NCBI RefSeq assembly: GCF_965233615.1 | Contig: NZ_OZ247495.1 | Reading direction: 5' to 3' (one strand) | DNA from: Pelagibius sp028280305 | GTDB lineage: Bacteria; Pseudomonadota; Alphaproteobacteria; Kiloniellales; Kiloniellaceae | DNA: 64,000 bases | Shown here: positions 1-13,476 of the stretch, in pieces | Layout: each line of letters starts with the position of its first letter | Position numbering within the stretch: position 1 is the first letter of the stretch | Position numbers and translations under genes: made by a program | Notes under the pieces: generated by a model | Database searches by the model: none | What the model saw: the letters and a program-made list of their open reading frames with translations, nothing else | Told to the model about the DNA's origin: nothing

Positions 1-109
1 GCTATTGGTTTGGCTTTGGTTTTTGCTGGGGCTGGGCTGATGCTGGGTTTAGTTGGAAGATTTCGCGCGTTTAATTGAGAGGATCCCGTTGATGAGCTTG
101 GGGTTCTGG

Positions 110-1690
<1,581 letters not shown>

Positions 1691-1898
1691 CAGAGAACTC
1701 AAGACGATTGCTTACAAAAAACGCCGAAGACGAAAGATCCCACAGGTGCTGCTTGCAGCGCCTGTAACAAGGCAGATCCGGCAAGGCGCCAGGTCCGCCG
1801 TCTGCGTATCCCTTCCATGGATGAAAGACAGGCTTAAAGGCATCTTCCTTTTGGAAGACGCGCTCAGCCGGACCACTGAACCGGTCCATAGCTCAAAG

Positions 1899-1975
1899 GG
1901 GCCAGTAGCTCAGTTGGTTAGAGCGCGCGCTTGATAAGCGTGAGGTCGGAAGTTCAAGTCTTCCCTGGCCCACCA
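1899..1975 (+). tRNA. tRNA-Ile (GAT)
   Basis: A 77-nt cloverleaf. The acceptor stem gggccag pairs with ctggccc, anticodon gat sits in the ttgataa loop, the T-arm is gttcaagtc, and CCA is encoded. This is the standard position in the 16S-23S spacer. Confidence 0.97.
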
Positions 1976-2021
1976 TCGCTCGCCAGGAAAAACAGTCCGG
2001 GGGACTGTTTTTGCCGAGCGA
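1976..2021 (+). repeat. ITS hairpin element, copy 1
   Basis: An imperfect inverted repeat that starts directly after the tRNA-Ile CCA. Arms tcgctcg/cgagcga and aaaaacagtcc/ggactgttttt enclose a G-rich loop. The same element recurs after tRNA-Ala (2181-2240). It probably folds in the pre-rRNA and guides tRNA 3' release; that role is inferred. Confidence 0.75.
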
Positions 2022-2104
2022 TAGTGAAAAGCTCTTTGCGGAAGAAGCGCCGGCCTATCGGGCGCTCGGGACTTACATCAGGCCTGATACCTGCGCAGAT
2101 CCAA

Positions 2105-2180
2105 GGGGGCGTAGCTCAGTTGGGAGAGCGGTAGCTTTGCAAGCTTCAGGTCGTCGGTTCGATCCCGTCCGCCTCCACCA
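2105..2180 (+). tRNA. tRNA-Ala (TGC)
   Basis: A 76-nt cloverleaf. The acceptor stem gggggcg pairs with cgcctcc, anticodon tgc lies in the tttgcaa loop, the T-arm is gttcgatcc, and CCA is encoded. It is the second spacer tRNA, as expected. Confidence 0.97.
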
Positions 2181-2240
2181 TCGCTCGCCAGGAAAAACAG
2201 TCCGAAAAACAGTCCGGGGGACTGTTTTTTGCCGAGCGAT
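2181..2240 (+). repeat. ITS hairpin element, copy 2
   Basis: Second copy of the element at 1976-2021, again directly after a tRNA CCA. It keeps the tcgctcg/cgagcga and aacagtcc/ggactgtt arms but carries an internal duplication of aaaaacagtccg, making it about 14 nt longer. The rest of the spacer up to the 23S gene (2241-2592) holds only a small ggcgcc-gttgt-ggcgcc hairpin near 2348-2364 and no gene that I can see. Confidence 0.75.
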
Positions 2241-2592
2241 ACGGAAAGGCTCTCTAGAAATCTGGGCCGGGCCTGACAGGCGCGCAGCCGCTTTTAGCGA
2301 GGACTGAGCGGCGACTATATCTTTCATCGATGGAATTAAAGTTTTAGGCGCCGTTGTGGCGCCTGTCCCGTTTACGGGCCCGCTCGCGCGGCGCCTGTTG
2401 TTGTTTGATACTGTGGATCGGATTTTTGTGAGGTGAGAAGCTTTCATGGCTTTCCGCCGCCCGGCCCCCTTTGGGGGATCGCTGGGCTGGTGAGGGGGTC
2501 ATGCAGGGTTTCTTGCCGGGTCTTAATTCGACCCTTGCTCTCTGTTACAGGAGGTGGGGGTTGGATATCGAAGTCTGAGTTAAACGTTGTGC

Positions 2593-2627
2593 CTGGGGAT
2601 TTATCTCTGGGCGTGACGGGATTTCGT
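2593..2627 (+). other. 5' arm of the 23S processing stem
   Basis: Nearly fully complementary to 5414-5450 behind the 23S gene: ctggggatttatctctgg and cgtgacggg pair with cccgtcacg and ccag-gataaatct-ccag, and tttcgt pairs with acgaaa. This is the long stem that brings both 23S ends together for RNase III. Confidence 0.85.
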
Positions 2628-2629
2628 TG

Positions 2630-5382
<2,753 letters not shown>

Positions 5383-5413
5383 TCTCTGGTTTGCGCAAGC
5401 AAACCGGAAAGAT

Positions 5414-5450
5414 ACGAAACACCCGTCACGACCAGTGATAAATCTCCAGA
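5414..5450 (+). other. 3' arm of the 23S processing stem
   Basis: Pairs with 2593-2627. A small hairpin (about 5388-5405, tttgc-gcaa-gcaaa) sits between the 23S end and this arm. Confidence 0.85.
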
Positions 5451-5516
5451 CCTCAAATAACCCGGTAGCCCTCCCCAAAAGGGCACACCTCACAAACCTT
5501 CCTTTGCGTGCTTCGA

Positions 5517-5636
5517 CGACTTGGTGGCCATGGCGAGGGGTTAAACACCCGATCCCATCCCGAACTCGGCCGTGAAAACCCTCAGCGCCGATGGTACTGC
5601 GTCTTAAGGCGTGGGAGAGTAGGTCGCCGCCAAGTC
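5517..5636 (+). rRNA. rrf: 5S ribosomal RNA
   Basis: About 119 nt with terminal helix gacttggtgg/ccgccaagtc and conserved core gatcccatcccgaactcgg. A perfect 10-bp precursor stem (ttgcgtgctt at 5504-5513, aagcacgcaa at 5641-5650) encloses it. The 3' arm is repeated at 5655-5664, giving an alternative partner. Confidence 0.95.
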
Positions 5637-5773
5637 TTCCAAGCACGCAAGGGCAAGCACGCAAAAGATCAACACACAAAAATCCGACACAGAAACCCAA
5701 CCCGGAACAACACCGGCTCAAACAACATCCGGCCATTGCTCTTGCGCAATGGCCGAACCAAAAACACCCATAA

Positions 5774-5850
<77 letters not shown>

Positions 5851-5940
5851 TGTCATTCAAAATAGTCTTTATAAATTAGGATCTTAGACTGTTGACTGAT
5901 TTTGTCCGGTATCGCGCTTAAATAAAATCAATAGCTTAGC

Positions 5941-5967
5941 TTTGCAGGTACAAATCACCCGCAACCA
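5941..5967 (+). repeat. Decayed copy of the tRNA-fMet 3' end (att-like remnant)
   Basis: Matches the last 30 nt of the tRNA-fMet gene (5821-5850): gcaggtacaaatc against gcaggttcaaatc (12 of 13), a 4-nt gap, then cccgcaacca (10 of 10). Displaced tRNA 3' ends are typical scars of integrase-driven insertion. No integrase gene is present nearby, so the element is lost or degraded. The surrounding 5851-5987 stretch is AT-rich and otherwise empty. Confidence 0.55.
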
Positions 5968-5987
5968 ACCTAAAATGACTTTATTTT

Positions 5988-6033
5988 GGTGCTGATCACT
6001 TGCCGCGCTGTTACGCGGCAAGTGATCAGCACC
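5988..6033. repeat. Perfect 20-bp inverted repeat
   Basis: Arms 5988-6007 and 6014-6033 are perfect reverse complements around a 6-nt loop (ctgtta). It lies 10 nt behind the hutC stop codon, so on the minus strand it would form a very stable 3' hairpin. No T-run follows on either strand (aaaataaag on the minus strand), so it is not a canonical intrinsic terminator. It may stabilise the hutC mRNA end. Confidence 0.6.
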
Positions 6034-6043
6034 GACCGGGCCT

Positions 6044-6745
6044 TCAAACCTCGGTGTGCATCCGGTAACCGGGGTGAAAAATCAGGCGGACAGACGTGAT
6101 GACCAATTGCGATGTCCAGGTGGTCCGATCAAGGACGAACAAACCTTCACCTTCACTGCAGGAAAGAGCTGACGCTTCGGCTGGTGTCGATGTTATCGCC
6201 GAAAATGTAAAATCGCCTGCCTCGAACGGTACCTCTCGCACCAACCATTCATTGGGGCTGATCTGGGAAAACACCTCGTCAATAACCGATGGTACGGCAG
6301 CGGGATTGATCCAGCGCGTCTCGAAGACATAGGGCATGCCATCGGCCAGATAGAGCGTCTTAACGTGCAGCAGCGCTTCCCCCGGCGAGGTTCGCATTCG
6401 TGCGCGCGCGTCAGGCGGTGGCTCTACCATCTCACGCAGCAGTACCGTGTGGCGGCACCTAAAGCCTTTGGCCTCAATCTCATCCCGGATAACTGGAATG
6501 TCGAGCCGAGCCTTGCGCACTGCGTTCACCGCGACGCGCGTACCGACTTTGCGTCGCCGGTCAAGTATACCTTCTCCAGCAAGCTCGCGAAGCGCGCGGT
6601 TTACCGTTGCGCGTGCGCAGCCAAACTCTTTGGCCAGTTCCATCTCATGTGGAATAAACTCTCCGGGCCGCCAGACACGCTGCACAATCCGGCGGCGAAC
6701 TTCCTCCTGCACACTCTGCCAGCTTCGAATGGCCGTGACGGTCAA
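6044..6745 (-). CDS. hutC: Histidine utilisation repressor, GntR/HutC family
   Basis: Probable urocanate-responsive repressor of the hut genes. The N-terminal winged helix-turn-helix covers about residues 8-75 (ELAKEFGCARATVNRALREL is the recognition part); a UTRA ligand-binding domain fills the rest. About 233 residues, normal for HutC. I place the start at a TTG (6745-6743) that overlaps the hutF stop as TTGA; reading further upstream would add 38 non-family residues that run over hutF. Last gene of the leftward hutF-hutC pair and translationally coupled to hutF. Likely targets are the two ATGTCTATACAT-like sites at 8135 and 13477. HutC identity rests on context and domain form; the TTG start is inferred. 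Confidence 0.88.
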   Translation of the reverse strand: MTVTAIRSWQSVQEEVRRRIVQRVWRPGEFIPHEMELAKEFGCARATVNRALRELAGEGILDRRRKVGTRVAVNAVRKARLDIPVIRDEIEAKGFRCRHTVLLREMVEPPPDARARMRTSPGEALLHVKTLYLADGMPYVFETRWINPAAVPSVIDEVFSQISPNEWLVREVPFEAGDFTFSAITSTPAEASALSCSEGEGLFVLDRTTWTSQLVITSVRLIFHPGYRMHTEV

Positions 6746-8109
6746 ATCGCCTCTCCAAGCTCTCTTATCGCCGACCGGTATGCCATCGTGATGCTCTCCC
6801 GTGCGACATGGCGCCCACCCTGGACTATGTGTCGGCCTGCGGACCACACATCGCACACCATGCGATCATCGCCGGCAAAAATAAAGCTGTCCAAAATCGT
6901 GTCGCCTTGCCGCCCTTCTAAATCGATGTGACCATGGTCCAACGCCACGAGGTCAGCCCAGTTGCCGGCCTTGATCGCTCCGGTTGCTCGTCCGGATGCC
7001 GTGGCTCCACCCTTGGCAACGGCGTCAAACAGAACTCGCCCTGTCGATTGGTTCGGCGAGGCGAGCACGGCTCTGCTGCGGTCGCGTAGTCGCTGTGAGT
7101 ATTCAAGAGTGCGCAGCTCCTCCGATAGTGCGATGCGGATATTGGAGTCCGAACCGATGGCAATTGAGCCGCCCGTTGCGAGCCAGCGATCACCATCGAA
7201 GATGCCATCGCCAAGACTGGACTCGGTGATGGGGCACAGGCCCGCTGTCGCACCTGAGCGGGCCAGACCCTCCGTTTCGTGCGCCTCCATTTGGGTGCAA
7301 TGAATGAAAGTGAAGCGCTTACCCAGAGTCAGGTTGTCGAGAACCCATTCGACCGGACGTTGTCCCACGAAGGCACGAACCTCATCCACTTCGGCGATCT
7401 GCTCGGCAAGGTGCATGTGAACAGGGCCAGCTGGATGCAGTTCGACAAGATCCACCAAAGTCATAGGATTGACGGCGCGCAGGCTGTGCGGGGCAATGCC
7501 CACCACACTGTCTGATGGCAAAGCCCTCAAAGCCGTTGCTGACTGTTCATGTAACTTTGCGAACCGGTTGATGTCGTTTCCGAAGCGCACTTGCCCAGGA
7601 TCGAGAGCGCGTCGATCGCAGCCGCCAAACTGATAGAGGACCGGCAAAAGTGTAAGGCCAATGCCTGTGCGTGAGGCAGCCGCTGCGATGCGCTCAACCA
7701 TCTCGGCAAGGTTGGTGTAAGGATGCCCTCCCGGCCCGTGGTGCAGATAGTGGAACTCAACGTTGGTTGCGTAGCCTGCTTCCAGCATTTCCATCTGCAC
7801 GAATGCCGCGATGGCCTCCACATGATCAGGTGTTAGGCGGTCGAGAAACCTGAACATAAGCTCCCGCCAGGTCCAAAACGTGTCGCGTGCATTGGGGCCT
7901 CGCCGTTCGGTAAGTCCGGCCATTGCGCGCTGAAAGGCATGGCTATGCGCGTTTGCCGGCGCGGGAAGCAGAACATCGCTGATTGTGTCGGCAGTCATCG
8001 GTGCTCCGGCCGTCACAGATGTGATCTGCCCAGACGCATCCACAACAACACGCACATCCTTTGCCCACCCAGAATCCGTTAGCGCCTGTGCGGCCCAAAG
8101 CGTCGCCAT
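6742..8109 (-). CDS. hutF: Formimidoylglutamate deiminase
   Basis: Hydrolyses N-formimino-L-glutamate to N-formyl-L-glutamate and ammonia, the first half of the two-step HutF/HutG exit of histidine breakdown. Amidohydrolase fold: metal ligands HSH at residues 55-57 (PANAHSHAFQ), then MHLAEQ, FIHCTQ and the GSDSN aspartate near the C-terminus. About 455 residues. An upstream in-frame TTG exists, but the ATG at 8109 has a GAGGA ribosome site 6 nt before it and is preferred. Divergent from hutI across 68 bp that hold a putative operator. Confidence 0.93.
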   Translation of the reverse strand: MATLWAAQALTDSGWAKDVRVVVDASGQITSVTAGAPMTADTISDVLLPAPANAHSHAFQRAMAGLTERRGPNARDTFWTWRELMFRFLDRLTPDHVEAIAAFVQMEMLEAGYATNVEFHYLHHGPGGHPYTNLAEMVERIAAAASRTGIGLTLLPVLYQFGGCDRRALDPGQVRFGNDINRFAKLHEQSATALRALPSDSVVGIAPHSLRAVNPMTLVDLVELHPAGPVHMHLAEQIAEVDEVRAFVGQRPVEWVLDNLTLGKRFTFIHCTQMEAHETEGLARSGATAGLCPITESSLGDGIFDGDRWLATGGSIAIGSDSNIRIALSEELRTLEYSQRLRDRSRAVLASPNQSTGRVLFDAVAKGGATASGRATGAIKAGNWADLVALDHGHIDLEGRQGDTILDSFIFAGDDRMVCDVWSAGRHIVQGGRHVARESITMAYRSAIRELGEAI

Positions 8110-8121
8110 GAAAATCCTCGC

Positions 8122-8149
8122 TTGACTTGTCAATATGTATAGACATAAT
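8122..8149 (+). promoter_or_regulatory. Candidate hutI promoter
   Basis: TTGACT (8122-8127), 16-bp spacer, CATAAT (8144-8149). The putative HutC operator lies inside the spacer and over the -10, which would give direct repression. Read by eye; no start site is known. Confidence 0.5.
8135..8146. promoter_or_regulatory. Putative HutC operator 1
   Basis: ATGTATAGACAT, a near-palindrome of TGT-ACA half sites typical for GntR/HutC proteins, in the hutF-hutI divergent intergenic region. Its complement shares the 9-mer GTCTATACA with the site ahead of the ABC importer (13479-13487). Confidence 0.6.
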
Positions 8150-8177
8150 AGCTAAAAACGCACTTTAAAAGAAAATT

Positions 8178-9371
8178 ATGCTCCTGAAAAATACGACCCT
8201 TGCCTGCACCGATCTGGATCAGCCCTGTGGTCTGATCAGGGGTGGCGCGCTGGTTGTCGAGGGCACGCACATTGTCTGGGTGGGTTCAGAACAAAGCTTG
8301 CCGGAGACGTTTAGGAGCCATGAGGCGCTTGACCTTGAAGGCCGTCTTGTTACGCCCGGCCTGATCGATTGTCATACGCATATCGTCCATGGCGGAAACA
8401 GGGCGCGCGAATTCGAGATGCGCCTTGAAGGAGCATCTTACGAAGAGATCGCTCGCGTGGGTGGCGGTATTCTCTCAACCGTGAAAGCAACACGAGCCGC
8501 TGGCGAAGAGGAGCTCCTGGAGCAGGCGCTGGTGCGTGTCGATGCTCTTCTTACGCAGGGGGTCACGACCCTTGAAATCAAGTCCGGCTATGGCCTGGAC
8601 ATAGAGACCGAGCTTGTGATGCTCCGCGTGGCGCGCCGGATCCAGGAGCAGCGTCCGGTTCAGGTGCGCACGAGTTTTCTAGGTGCCCATGCCGTGCCAC
8701 CGGAGTTCGAGCACCGCGCCGATGCCTATATCGAGACGGTTTGTTTGCCTGCGCTGGCTGCAGCCCACGCTGAAGGTCTTGTCGATGCCGTCGATGGGTT
8801 TTGTGAGGGCATTGCGTTCACGCCGATGCAAATCGCTGAGGTTTTCGACGGCGCTCAATCACTTGGTCTTCCCGTTAAGCTTCACGCCGAGCAATTGTCC
8901 AATCTTGGCGGAGCGCAACTGGCGGCCAGATACAAGGCCCTTTCGGCCGACCACCTTGAGCATGCCAGCGATGCTGATGCAGCAGCGATGGCGCGCGCGG
9001 GCACGGTGGCGGTGATCTTGCCGGGTGCTTTCTACACATTGCGCGAGACCAAGCATCCAGCGATCGATTCTTTCCGGGCACATGGTGTCGCGATGGCTGT
9101 TGCCACGGACTGCAACCCAGGCTCATCCCCCCTGACATCGATCCTGTTGGCGATGAATATGGCGGCCACGCTGTTTCGTATGACTCCGGAGGAATGCCTC
9201 GCTGGTGTCACACGCCATGCAGGCAAGGCTCTTGGTCTCGATGATGTTGGCGTTTTGCGCACGGGCGCGCGTGCGGACCTTGCCATTTGGGATGTCGAAA
9301 GTCCTGCTGAGCTGTCCTACCGGATTGGATTCAATCCGCTGTGGAAGCGTATGTTTGGGGGGCGCTTTTGA
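8178..9371 (+). CDS. hutI: Imidazolonepropionase
   Basis: Hydrolyses 4-imidazolone-5-propionate to N-formimino-L-glutamate in the cytoplasm. Amidohydrolase with the family metal motif DCHTHIVHGGNRAREFE (His66, His68), substrate loop VGGGILSTVKATR, SGYGLD, LHAEQLSNLGGAQ and the TDCNPGSSP aspartate. 397 residues, usual length. First gene of the rightward hutIHGU operon; its stop overlaps the hutH start by 1 nt (TGATG). The ribosome site is weak (aaaagaaaatt). Confidence 0.96.
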   Translation: MLLKNTTLACTDLDQPCGLIRGGALVVEGTHIVWVGSEQSLPETFRSHEALDLEGRLVTPGLIDCHTHIVHGGNRAREFEMRLEGASYEEIARVGGGILSTVKATRAAGEEELLEQALVRVDALLTQGVTTLEIKSGYGLDIETELVMLRVARRIQEQRPVQVRTSFLGAHAVPPEFEHRADAYIETVCLPALAAAHAEGLVDAVDGFCEGIAFTPMQIAEVFDGAQSLGLPVKLHAEQLSNLGGAQLAARYKALSADHLEHASDADAAAMARAGTVAVILPGAFYTLRETKHPAIDSFRAHGVAMAVATDCNPGSSPLTSILLAMNMAATLFRMTPEECLAGVTRHAGKALGLDDVGVLRTGARADLAIWDVESPAELSYRIGFNPLWKRMFGGRF

Positions 9372-10909
9372 TGATTGTCCTGGAGCCGGAAGCGACGACA
9401 CTCAAAACGCTGGAAAGTTTCTGGCGCGACGGTGCCGAGGTCGCGCTTGACTCCAACGCTCGTCCCCGCATCGATGCGGCGGCTGACATGGTTGCGCGCG
9501 CCGCGTCGGGTAGTGAGGCCATCTATGGTGTCAATACCGGCTTCGGCAAGCTTGCTTCGGTGCGTGTCGAACCAGAGGATACCGCACAACTTCAGCGCAA
9601 TTTGGTGCTTTCGCATTGCTGCGGCGTGGGCGAACCGCTCGATGATGCCACGACACAGCTCATGATGGCATTGAAGCTCTTGTCGTTGGGCCGTGGCGCA
9701 TCGGGCATTCGCTGGGAAACGGCAAAGCTCATCGAAGACTGTCTGGCGAAAGGTGTTGTTCCACTTGTGCCTTCTCAGGGGTCGGTCGGTGCCTCAGGGG
9801 ATCTTGCGCCACTTGCGCATATGGCAGCTACGCTGATCGGCGAAGGCGAAGCCTCTTATGGCGGTGAACGGCTTGCCAGCCGAGATGCACTTGCGCGTGC
9901 AGGATTGGCACCGGTCACCCTTGGGCCGAAAGAGGGACTCGGCCTGATTAACGGCACCCAGTTTTCGACCGCCTGTGCGCTTGCCGGGTACTTCGATGCC
10001 ATGCGCAACATCGAAGCTGCCATCGCAATATCGTGCCTGTCGACCGATGCGATCATGGGTTCCACCGCGCCGCTTGAACCTGCGCTTCACGCTTTGCGCG
10101 GCCACCCAGGTCAAATCGACGTTGCTCGCGTTATGCGCGCCATCATGAAGGGGTCGCAGATTCGTGAAAGTCACCGCGACGGCGACAGCCGCGTTCAAGA
10201 CCCGTACTGCATTCGCTGCCAGCCCCAGGTGACGGGGACGGCGCTGGATATTCTTCGTTTTGCCGGTCGTACGCTTGAGATCGAAGCCAATGCTGCTTCA
10301 GACAACCCCTTGGTGCTGGTCGAGGATGGCAAAATCGTTTCAGGCGGCAATTTCCATGCCGAGCCTGTGGGTTTTGCCGCCGATCAGATTGCTCTTGCCA
10401 TTGCCGAAATCGGTGCTATCGCGCAGCGTCGTGTGGCGATGATGGTTGATCCAACCCTCAGTTTCGACCTCCCCCCCTTTCTCACGCCAAGTCCCGGCCT
10501 CAACTCAGGCCTGATGATCGCCGAGGTCACCACGGCCGCTCTGATGAGCGAGAACAAGCATCTTGCCACGCCGTGTTCGACCGACTCTACGCCTACGTCG
10601 GCCAACCAGGAAGATCATGTTTCCATGGCCGCCCACGGCGCACGTCGTCTTGCTCGTATGAACGCCAATCTGAGCATGATCCTGGGTGTGGAGTTGCTTT
10701 GTGCTGCACAAGGCGTGGAATTTCGAGCGCCGCTGAAAACCGGCCCCAGACTTCAGAAGCTGCTTGCAGCGCTTCGATCGTCTGTGCCTGCGCTCGATGA
10801 TGACCGCTATATGGCTGATGATTTGGCACGGGCGGCCGACCTTGTTCGCAGCGGACTGGTAGCTGAGGCATGTGCGGTGGGCGATCTGGTAAGCGGGGGC
10901 GCATCATGA
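9371..10909 (+). CDS. hutH: Histidine ammonia-lyase
   Basis: Removes ammonia from L-histidine to give urocanate, the entry step. The Ala-Ser-Gly triad that cyclises to the MIO electrophile is at residues 141-143 (GSVGASGDLAPL); YGVNTGFGKL near residue 52 holds the catalytic tyrosine. 512 residues. The ATG at 9371 overlaps the hutI stop; an in-frame start 30 nt upstream would run into hutI and lacks family support. It overlaps hutG by 4 nt (ATGA). Confidence 0.97.
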   Translation: MIVLEPEATTLKTLESFWRDGAEVALDSNARPRIDAAADMVARAASGSEAIYGVNTGFGKLASVRVEPEDTAQLQRNLVLSHCCGVGEPLDDATTQLMMALKLLSLGRGASGIRWETAKLIEDCLAKGVVPLVPSQGSVGASGDLAPLAHMAATLIGEGEASYGGERLASRDALARAGLAPVTLGPKEGLGLINGTQFSTACALAGYFDAMRNIEAAIAISCLSTDAIMGSTAPLEPALHALRGHPGQIDVARVMRAIMKGSQIRESHRDGDSRVQDPYCIRCQPQVTGTALDILRFAGRTLEIEANAASDNPLVLVEDGKIVSGGNFHAEPVGFAADQIALAIAEIGAIAQRRVAMMVDPTLSFDLPPFLTPSPGLNSGLMIAEVTTAALMSENKHLATPCSTDSTPTSANQEDHVSMAAHGARRLARMNANLSMILGVELLCAAQGVEFRAPLKTGPRLQKLLAALRSSVPALDDDRYMADDLARAADLVRSGLVAEACAVGDLVSGGAS

Positions 10910-11703
10910 CACCCGTGGAGATTGTTCAAGGAGAAGGTCCAATCATTCTGGGCATGCCGCATACCGGCACCTGGATACCCGATGCGATCGTCGACAAGCT
11001 TACGCCGCAAGGCCAGCTTCTGGCGGACGCCGATTGGCACATAGATCGGCTCTATGACGGCTTGCTCAATGGTGCCACCACCGTCAGGGCTACCTACCAC
11101 CGCTATGTGATCGACCCCAACCGTCCCCCCACCGACGAGAGTCTGTATCCAGGGCAAAACACAACAGGGCTGATCCCGCTGACAGACTTTGACGGTCAAC
11201 CGCTTTGGCTGGAGCCGCCCAGCGTGGGTGAGATTGAGGCGCGCAAAGTCGATTATCATCGACCCTATCATGCGGCTCTTGCTGCACAGCTTGATCGCGT
11301 TAAGGCGCTTCATGGCTTTGCGATCCTTTATGATTGCCATTCGATCCGTCCGCATATCCCTTTCCTGTTCGAGGGCCAGCTTCCCGATTTCAACATCGGT
11401 ACCGCCAGCGGACAAAGCTGCGCAGCGGAAATGGAAGAAGCCGTGACAGGAATTTGCCAGCGCGCGACAGGCTATTCCACGGTTCTCAACGGTCGGTTCA
11501 AAGGTGGTTGGACAACTCGCCATTATGGACGCCCAGCCGACCGTATCCATGCAATTCAGATGGAGCTTTCGCAAAGCACCTATCTTAAATCCGCGACTCC
11601 CCCCTCCTTCGCCTATGACACGCAAAAAGCCGAACAGCTGCGTACGCATCTGCACACCATTCTCGACACGCTTCAGTCTGTTGCGTTGAAGCTCCAAGGA
11701 TGA
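10906..11703 (+). CDS. hutG: N-formylglutamate amidohydrolase
   Basis: Hydrolyses N-formyl-L-glutamate to glutamate and formate, the last step after HutF. The FGase family pattern is clear: GMPHTGTWIP near the start, DADWHIDRLY around residue 44, DPNRPP, and YDCHS/HYGRP further on. About 265 residues. It is the formylglutamate deformylase type, not the arginase-like formiminoglutamase also called HutG; this agrees with the presence of hutF. ATGA overlaps on both sides show tight coupling with hutH and hutU. Confidence 0.93.
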   Translation: MTPVEIVQGEGPIILGMPHTGTWIPDAIVDKLTPQGQLLADADWHIDRLYDGLLNGATTVRATYHRYVIDPNRPPTDESLYPGQNTTGLIPLTDFDGQPLWLEPPSVGEIEARKVDYHRPYHAALAAQLDRVKALHGFAILYDCHSIRPHIPFLFEGQLPDFNIGTASGQSCAAEMEEAVTGICQRATGYSTVLNGRFKGGWTTRHYGRPADRIHAIQMELSQSTYLKSATPPSFAYDTQKAEQLRTHLHTILDTLQSVALKLQG

Positions 11704-13391
11704 CCATGACCAATTCCCGCCATAACCTTCGAGATATCTATCCGCCAACTGGAGCCGATATCACCGCTAAGAGCTGGTTGACCGAAGCGCCCATGCGGAT
11801 GTTGATGAACAATCTGCATCCCGATGTGGCTGAAAACCCGCACGAACTGGTCGTGTATGGCGGGATCGGTCGCGCCGCACGCACTTGGGATGATTTTAAC
11901 CGCATCGTTGCAACGCTTCGTGACCTTGAAGTCGATGAGACGTTGGTTGTGCAGTCTGGCAAGCCGATAGCGGTGATCAAGACGCACACCGATGCACCGC
12001 GCGTTCTGATCGCCAACTCGAACATCGTTCCCCATTGGGCCAACTGGGAACACTTCAACGCCTTGGATCGCAAAGGCTTGATGATGTACGGCCAGATGAC
12101 GGCGGGGTCTTGGATTTATATCGGGACGCAGGGTATCGTCCAAGGCACGTACGAGACGTTCGCAGAAGCTGGCCGTCAACACTATGGTGGCGACCTAAAG
12201 GGCCGGTGGATCCTGACCGGCGGTCTAGGTGGCATGGGCGGCGCGCAACCGCTTGCGGCGGTTTTTGCCGGTGCGTGTTGCCTAGCGGTCGAATGCGATG
12301 AGACCCGGATCGATTTTCGACTCCGCACCCAGTATTTGGACGAGAAAGCCCACTCGCTGGATGATGCGCTGGACCTTATTGAACGCTGGACCAAAGCCGG
12401 TGAAGCGAAGTCCGTTGGTCTGGTTGGCAATGCTGCGGAGGTTTTCCCCGAGCTGGTCAGGCGCATGCGTGCTGGAGGTCCGCATCCCGACATTGTCACC
12501 GATCAGACCTCTGCACATGATCCGTTGCACGGTTATTTGCCGCTTGGCTGGTCGATCGCTGACTGGCGCGCCGCTCAGGAAACCGATCCTGGATCGGTCG
12601 AGTCGGCAGCACGCGCGTCCATGAAAATCCATGTCGAGGCAATGGTGGATTTTTGGAATGCCGGCGTTCCGACCCTGGACTATGGCAACAACATTCGTCA
12701 GGTGGCGCAAGATGAGGGTCTGGAAAACGCCTTCGCGTTTCCTGGTTTCGTGCCCGCTTACATCCGACCGCTATTTTGCAAGGGTGTTGGCCCTTTCCGC
12801 TGGTGTGCGCTCTCCGGTGACCCTGAGGATATCTACAAGACCGATGCGGCTATGAAACGGCTGTTTCCGGACAATGAACATCTCCATCGCTGGCTCGATA
12901 TGGCGCGTGAGCGGATTGCCTTTCAAGGCTTGCCGGCGCGCATTTGCTGGATTGGTCTAGGTGACCGCCATCGCGCCGGCATGATGTTCAATGAGATGGT
13001 GGCAAGCGGAGACCTGAAAGCACCCATCGCTATTGGACGTGATCATCTCGACAGTGGATCGGTCGCCAGTCCAAATCGTGAAACTGAAGCCATGAAAGAC
13101 GGATCGGATGCGGTCTCAGACTGGCCGCTGCTGAACGCTTTGGTCAACACCGCGAGCGGCGCCACTTGGGTTTCGCTGCACCATGGCGGTGGCGTGGGAA
13201 TGGGATTCAGTCAGCATGCAGGTGTGGTGATTGTCGCCGATGGGACGCCGGAAGCATCCAAGCGGCTGGAGCGGGTTCTTTGGAATGATCCTGCGTCGGG
13301 CGTGTGGCGTCATGCCGATGCCGGCTACGAGGACGCCCTTGCATGCGCGCGCGAACACCAACTACGCCTACCGGGCATATTGAACAACTAA
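11700..13391 (+). CDS. hutU: Urocanate hydratase
   Basis: Converts urocanate to imidazolonepropionate with tightly bound NAD+. Conserved VVQSGKPIAV, dinucleotide motif GLGGMGGAQPLA at about 175-186, the ARICWIGLGDRHRAG segment with the active-site cysteine near residue 412, and HHGGGVGMGFSQHAG. 563 residues, full length. ATGA overlap with hutG; last gene of the rightward hut operon. A second start (MTN) lies two codons downstream. Confidence 0.97.
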   Translation: MTMTNSRHNLRDIYPPTGADITAKSWLTEAPMRMLMNNLHPDVAENPHELVVYGGIGRAARTWDDFNRIVATLRDLEVDETLVVQSGKPIAVIKTHTDAPRVLIANSNIVPHWANWEHFNALDRKGLMMYGQMTAGSWIYIGTQGIVQGTYETFAEAGRQHYGGDLKGRWILTGGLGGMGGAQPLAAVFAGACCLAVECDETRIDFRLRTQYLDEKAHSLDDALDLIERWTKAGEAKSVGLVGNAAEVFPELVRRMRAGGPHPDIVTDQTSAHDPLHGYLPLGWSIADWRAAQETDPGSVESAARASMKIHVEAMVDFWNAGVPTLDYGNNIRQVAQDEGLENAFAFPGFVPAYIRPLFCKGVGPFRWCALSGDPEDIYKTDAAMKRLFPDNEHLHRWLDMARERIAFQGLPARICWIGLGDRHRAGMMFNEMVASGDLKAPIAIGRDHLDSGSVASPNRETEAMKDGSDAVSDWPLLNALVNTASGATWVSLHHGGGVGMGFSQHAGVVIVADGTPEASKRLERVLWNDPASGVWRHADAGYEDALACAREHQLRLPGILNN

Positions 13392-13476
13392 CGAAGGGTG
13401 AAACCAACCATACAACAACCGAGAGCTTTAGCTGAATCGGCCGGGAATTCGGCTCTTCAGGGAGGATGTCGGCATA

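Noticed and set aside
5988..6033. Calling the 20-bp palindrome a canonical intrinsic terminator
   Set aside because: No T-run follows the stem on either strand.
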